In this document: in pieces, positions 60,985 to 64,000 of the stretch
Layout: every line of letters begins with the position of its first letter
Numbering within the stretch: the stretch's first letter is position 1
Origin: Acidiferrimicrobium sp. IK
Lineage (GTDB): Bacteria > Actinomycetota > Acidimicrobiia > Acidimicrobiales > Palsa-688
DNA: 64,000 nt
Assembly (NCBI RefSeq): GCF_025499425.1
Contig: NZ_JAIMCB010000017.1
Location: 26,435-90,434, forward strand
Direction of reading: 5' to 3'
Program-made: the position numbers and the translations under genes
Notes under the pieces: generated by a model
What the model saw: only the letters and a program-made list of their open reading frames with translations
Database searches by the model: none
Told to the model about the DNA's origin: nothing

Positions 60985-61013
60985 TGACACAACCGGCTGT
61001 CGTTCACTAGGTT
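60984..61013 (+). promoter_or_regulatory. Putative FKBP gene promoter
   Basis: CTGACA (60984-60989, five of six -35 matches), 18-base spacer, and TAGGTT (61008-61013, a weak -10). The predicted start would leave a leader of about 33 bases before the ATG, with CTGGAGGA as the ribosome binding site. Confidence 0.45.
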
Positions 61014-61052
61014 CGCCCAGGCCCGCCCACCCGCCTGGAGGACACCGCACCC

Positions 61053-61421
61053 ATGCCGAAGCCTGACGTCACCATCCCCGACACCGAACCGCCTGCCGAG
61101 CTGGTCATCGAAGACCTGACCGTCGGAAACGGCGAGGAGGCCACCCCGGGCCAGCAGGTGTCGGTCCATTACGTGGGCGTGGCGTGGTCGACCGGCAAGC
61201 AGTTCGATGCGTCCTGGGACCGCGGCGAGGCCTTCCAGTTCGGCCTCGGCGGCGGCCAGGTGATCCCCGGCTGGGACCAGGGCGTGGCCGGCATGCGCGT
61301 CGGCGGCCGGCGCCGCTTGACCATCCCTCCCCACCTGGGGTACGGATCCCGGGGCGCCGGCGGCGTCATCAAGGGCGGCGAGACGTTGGTGTTCGTCGTC
61401 GACCTGCTCGGCACTCGCTGA
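61053..61421 (+). CDS. FKBP-type peptidyl-prolyl isomerase
   Basis: A 122-residue single-domain FKBP that catalyses proline cis-trans isomerisation. The signatures are VSVHYVGVAWSTGKQFDASW, FQFGLGGGQVIPGWDQGVAG, GGRRRLTIPPHLGYG and the C-terminal strand LVFVVDLLGTR. No signal peptide, so it is cytoplasmic. The ATG has CTGGAGGA upstream. It precedes serS by 19 bases, and the two may be co-transcribed. Confidence 0.95.
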   Translation: MPKPDVTIPDTEPPAELVIEDLTVGNGEEATPGQQVSVHYVGVAWSTGKQFDASWDRGEAFQFGLGGGQVIPGWDQGVAGMRVGGRRRLTIPPHLGYGSRGAGGVIKGGETLVFVVDLLGTR

Positions 61422-61440
61422 GCGCACCGGCGCGACGACG

Positions 61441-62718
61441 ATGATCGACCTCAAGCTTCTGAGCGACGACTTCGAGGCCACCGCGGCGCGCCTGGTCCGC
61501 AAGCGGGTACCGATCGAACTGGTCCGCAGCGCCCGTGACCTGGCCGAGAGCCGCCGGCAGGTGGTCCGCGAGGTCGACGACGCCCGCCAGGAGATGAACG
61601 CCGGGTCCCAGTCGGTCGGCCGGCTGATGCGGGAAGGCCGGCGGGAGGAAGCCGACGCCCTCCGGGCAGGGCTGGCCGACTCCCGAGGGCGCATCGAGGC
61701 GCTCGAAGCCCGCCGTCGGGAGGTCGAGGAGGCCCTCGACGACGTCGTGGCCCGCATCCCCAACATCCCCGACGACGTCGTGCCCGACGGGACGTCGGAG
61801 GACGACAACCGGGTGGTCAGGACCCACGGTTACGACCCGGCTGACTACGAGGGCCGCAGCTACGAGCCGCACTGGGAGGTCGCCGGCCGGCTCGGGATCT
61901 ACGACGGGGAGCGCGCCGCCAAGCTCTCCGGTGGGATGTTCTCGGTCCTGCGCGGCGGCGGCGCCCGGCTGCTTCGGGGTCTGGTCGACTTCGCGCTGGA
62001 TCTCCACAAGGACCGCTACCTGGAGATCGCCCCACCCCACGCGGTGCGCAGCGACGTCATCACTAGGACCGGTCACCTGACCAAGTTCGAGTCGCAGGCT
62101 TACAAGCTGCGCGACGACGACCTGTGGCTGATCCCGACCGGCGAGGTGCCGCTCATGGGCATGCACCAAGACGAGATCCTCCCGGAGGCCGACCTGCCCC
62201 TGCGGTACATGGCCTACACCGTGTGCTGGCGCCGGGAGGCCGGCGCTGCGGGCAAGGACACCCGAGGCATGCAGCGCCTGCACGAGTTCCACAAGGTGGA
62301 GCTGGCCGAGCTGTGCCGCCCGGAGGACAGCGACGCTGAGCTGGCCGCGCTGCTCGGCGACTGCGAACGCTCCCTCCAGACCCTCGGACTGCCCTACCGG
62401 GTGGTCGAGCTGTGCGCCGGAGACCTCACCTTCTCGGCGTCGAGGGTGTTTGACCTCGAGGTCTACAGCCCCGGCGTCGACCGGTGGCTGGAGGTGTCCT
62501 CGGTCAGCCTGGTCACCGACTTCCAGGCCCGCCGGGGGGCGATCCGCTACCGCAAGGAAGGCGGAGGCACCGCGTTCGTGCACACCCTCAACGGGTCAGG
62601 GCTGGCCACCCCCAGGGTGTGGTCGGCGATCGTCGAGCACGGCCAGCAGCCGGACGGCACCGTGCGGGTCCCGGCCGCGCTGGTCCCCTACGTCGGCACC
62701 GAGGTCATCGCCGGCTAG
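61441..62718 (+). CDS. serS: Serine-tRNA ligase
   Basis: A 425-residue class II synthetase. The N-terminal tRNA-binding coiled coil spans about residues 27-105 (for example RDLAESRRQVVREVDDARQE). Motif 2 is CWRREAGAAGKDTRGMQRLH and motif 3 lies near the end as LNGSGLATPRVWSAIVE. WLEVSSVSLVTDFQARR is the serine-site strand region. It has the usual bacterial length. No tRNA-Ser gene is visible nearby. An insertion element follows within a few bases of the stop. Confidence 0.97.
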   Translation: MIDLKLLSDDFEATAARLVRKRVPIELVRSARDLAESRRQVVREVDDARQEMNAGSQSVGRLMREGRREEADALRAGLADSRGRIEALEARRREVEEALDDVVARIPNIPDDVVPDGTSEDDNRVVRTHGYDPADYEGRSYEPHWEVAGRLGIYDGERAAKLSGGMFSVLRGGGARLLRGLVDFALDLHKDRYLEIAPPHAVRSDVITRTGHLTKFESQAYKLRDDDLWLIPTGEVPLMGMHQDEILPEADLPLRYMAYTVCWRREAGAAGKDTRGMQRLHEFHKVELAELCRPEDSDAELAALLGDCERSLQTLGLPYRVVELCAGDLTFSASRVFDLEVYSPGVDRWLEVSSVSLVTDFQARRGAIRYRKEGGGTAFVHTLNGSGLATPRVWSAIVEHGQQPDGTVRVPAALVPYVGTEVIAG

Positions 62719-62729
62719 CCCCAATACCA

Positions 62730-63900
62730 CTTAGCTTAGCCCTGATCCACAGATTCGCTTGGTGTTGTTGGGTTTTTCGGTTTCGGTCGGGGTGATGGCC
62801 TTGGTCGGTGGCTGGGGTCGGTTTCGGGCCGTGAGGGTCCAGGGGCTCGTGGGATGGGATGGTCGTCTGCGAGACCGGCGGGTGGTTGCGGGTGTCGCTT
62901 GATGCTGGATCGTCAGGTGGTGAGGGTGACGGTTCGCAGCGTGGCGAGGGTCTGGTCGAAGGCTTGTCGCCAGGGCCAGTTTGTCGGGAGGTGAAGGGTC
63001 CGCCGGCGTCCGGAGGTGGTGATCCGTCCGGGTATGTGGAGGTAGCGGCGTCGGAGGGTGTCGGTCGCAACGAACGATCGCCGGCGGTCGGGTCGGGTGG
63101 GCTCGTCGTCGCGGGGGTGATCTGCGGTCGTGTCAGGGGTGGTGTCGAGCCCGCCGAGGCGGGCGGTCCATGCGGCCATGTTGTGAGCGATGACGTTGAG
63201 GGTGAGCCAGGCGGCGTTCGCGCCGAAGCGTCCGGAGGGGAGATGATTGAGTCCGACACCGTATTTGAGGTCCCGGATGGTGTTCTCGACGACCGCATGG
63301 CGGCGGTGGTCGGCCTCCAGAGCGGCGACGGTGCCGGTCCTGTTGGTGATGAAGGCGTGATAGGACCAGGTGACGAACAGGGCGAGCTGCGAGCCTGGTG
63401 TCGGGCGGACCCGCCGGACGATCAGGCGGGTCTTGATCCCGCCGGGGGCGTTCTTGCTTTTGGTGAACGCCTGGTAGTCGATCTCCGCGACGTCCGCGCC
63501 GTCAGCAAGGAAATACGGGATCGCCGTCCAGTCCTGGTCTGCGATCTTGGCGATCGCGTCCCGTAACGGCTTGGACATTTTCGTCGTGACGGAGTAGTCG
63601 ACGCCGGCAGTGGTGCAAGCGGCGATGACTTTCTGGTTGTAGAACCCTGAGTCGGCGCGCACCACCAGCGGGCCGGTCGCTCCCGCGGCGCGGACCCGGG
63701 CGAACGTTTCGGCCAGGAAACTGCTGGCGCCTCTGGCGGAGTGGGCGGGGCCGCCCCGCAGCCGGGAATGCACGACATCGCCGGTGGCGGCGATCGTGGC
63801 GAACAGGGGGTGGTAGCCGCGGACATACGCGTAGGAGAACCGGCTGCCGCCGGCCTTGGCCAGCCCGTAGGTTTCGATGAGCTTCCCCTGAGATCGTGGA
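62730..63900 (-). mobile_element. Truncated IS1380-family element
   Basis: The sequence drops in GC and changes style just after serS. It contains a minus-strand transposase of the IS1380 type. The left boundary is probably between 62728 and 62760, but no terminal inverted repeat could be matched because the other end is missing. The right end breaks off near 63900 into unrelated AT-rich DNA. It is an incomplete, probably inactive copy. Confidence 0.65.
62913..63900 (-). pseudogene. IS1380-family transposase fragment
   Basis: About 325 residues of an IS1380-type DDE transposase are readable from the stop (62913) up to 63887: LIETYGLAKAGGSRFSYAYV, VRADSGFYNQKVIAAC (second catalytic Asp) and VVENTIRDLKYGVGLNHLP (Glu). 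Upstream the frame meets TAA at 63909-63911. STIS, the remainder of the first catalytic Asp motif, appears in a different frame at 63889-63900. A small deletion or frameshift has therefore broken the gene, and the N-terminal ~120 residues are missing. Shorter in-frame starts, for example GTG 63773, would give a nonfunctional fragment. Confidence 0.75.
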
Positions 63901-63904
63901 GGAC

Positions 63905-64000
63905 TCCCTTATGCTGCTTGAATAATAGCAGAGCTCTCGTAGTCAATAGGTGAAATGTTGCCACAAACACTGTGCCGACGACGACTATTATAGAAGTCAA
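63905..64000. other. AT-rich DNA of unknown origin at the window edge
   Basis: About 95 bases at roughly 45% GC, against about 70% elsewhere. No gene is seen. A weak inverted repeat (GACT ... AGTC near 63982-63997) is present. It may be the edge of another insertion or an assembly junction. Confidence 0.4.

Overview
The window is one stretch of a very GC-rich (about 70%) actinobacterial chromosome. Support comes from the coproporphyrin-dependent haem genes (hemQ, hemY/cgoX), HelD, the Lhr-Nei pair, PAC2, DUF3040 and MurT/GatD proteins, and many GTG/TTG starts with hairpin terminators that lack a T-tract. The gene set and divergence look more like a deep-branching class such as Acidimicrobiia than Streptomyces or Mycobacterium, but that placement is inference.

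Layout. 1-2.5 kb: the end of thrC, a MoaD/ThiS-like protein and a CIRCE-controlled groEL. 2.5-11.2 kb: housekeeping and stress genes (class II aldolase, HemQ, AlaX, LarE, an LmeA-like protein, CoA-disulfide-reductase-like flavoprotein, NUDIX, PAC2). 11.4-17 kb: the Lhr helicase and a Nei-type glycosylase. 17-20.3 kb: GNAT, chorismate mutase, citrate synthase, TesB. 20.3-25.6 kb: a glycan/lipid cluster (GtrA, two methyltransferases, two glycosyltransferases, an alpha/alpha-toroid protein). 25.6-28.9 kb: hemY-hemE-ACT operon. 29-33.6 kb: HelD, a CrtQ-like glycosyltransferase, a PyrE-like phosphoribosyltransferase. 33.6-38.1 kb: two sigma factors, an orphan LuxR regulator, PdxH, a rhodanese and YjbQ.

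38.1-48.8 kb holds the most unusual region. A MobF-type relaxase whose helicase half has lost its ATPase motifs is divergent from a tightly overlapping five-gene operon: two-TM pilin-like protein, TrbL/VirB6-like channel, SCO6880-like protein, VirB4-like ATPase and VirD4/TraD-like coupling ATPase. No integrase, partition gene or att site is visible, and the flanking genes look chromosomal. It reads as a stripped-down, chromosomally resident type IV secretion/conjugation module.

48.8-62.7 kb: DoxX, the MurT/GatD lipid II amidation pair, PncB, a LolA-like protein with an ABC-2 exporter, an alpha/beta hydrolase, a cupin-polyphosphate glucokinase fusion, a NarL-type two-component pair, a DUF3040 protein, an FKBP and SerS. 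The right end is a broken IS1380-type element followed by about 95 bases of AT-rich DNA.

No tRNA, rRNA, CRISPR array or replication origin was seen. No gene-free gap exceeds about 250 bases apart from the IS-affected right edge.
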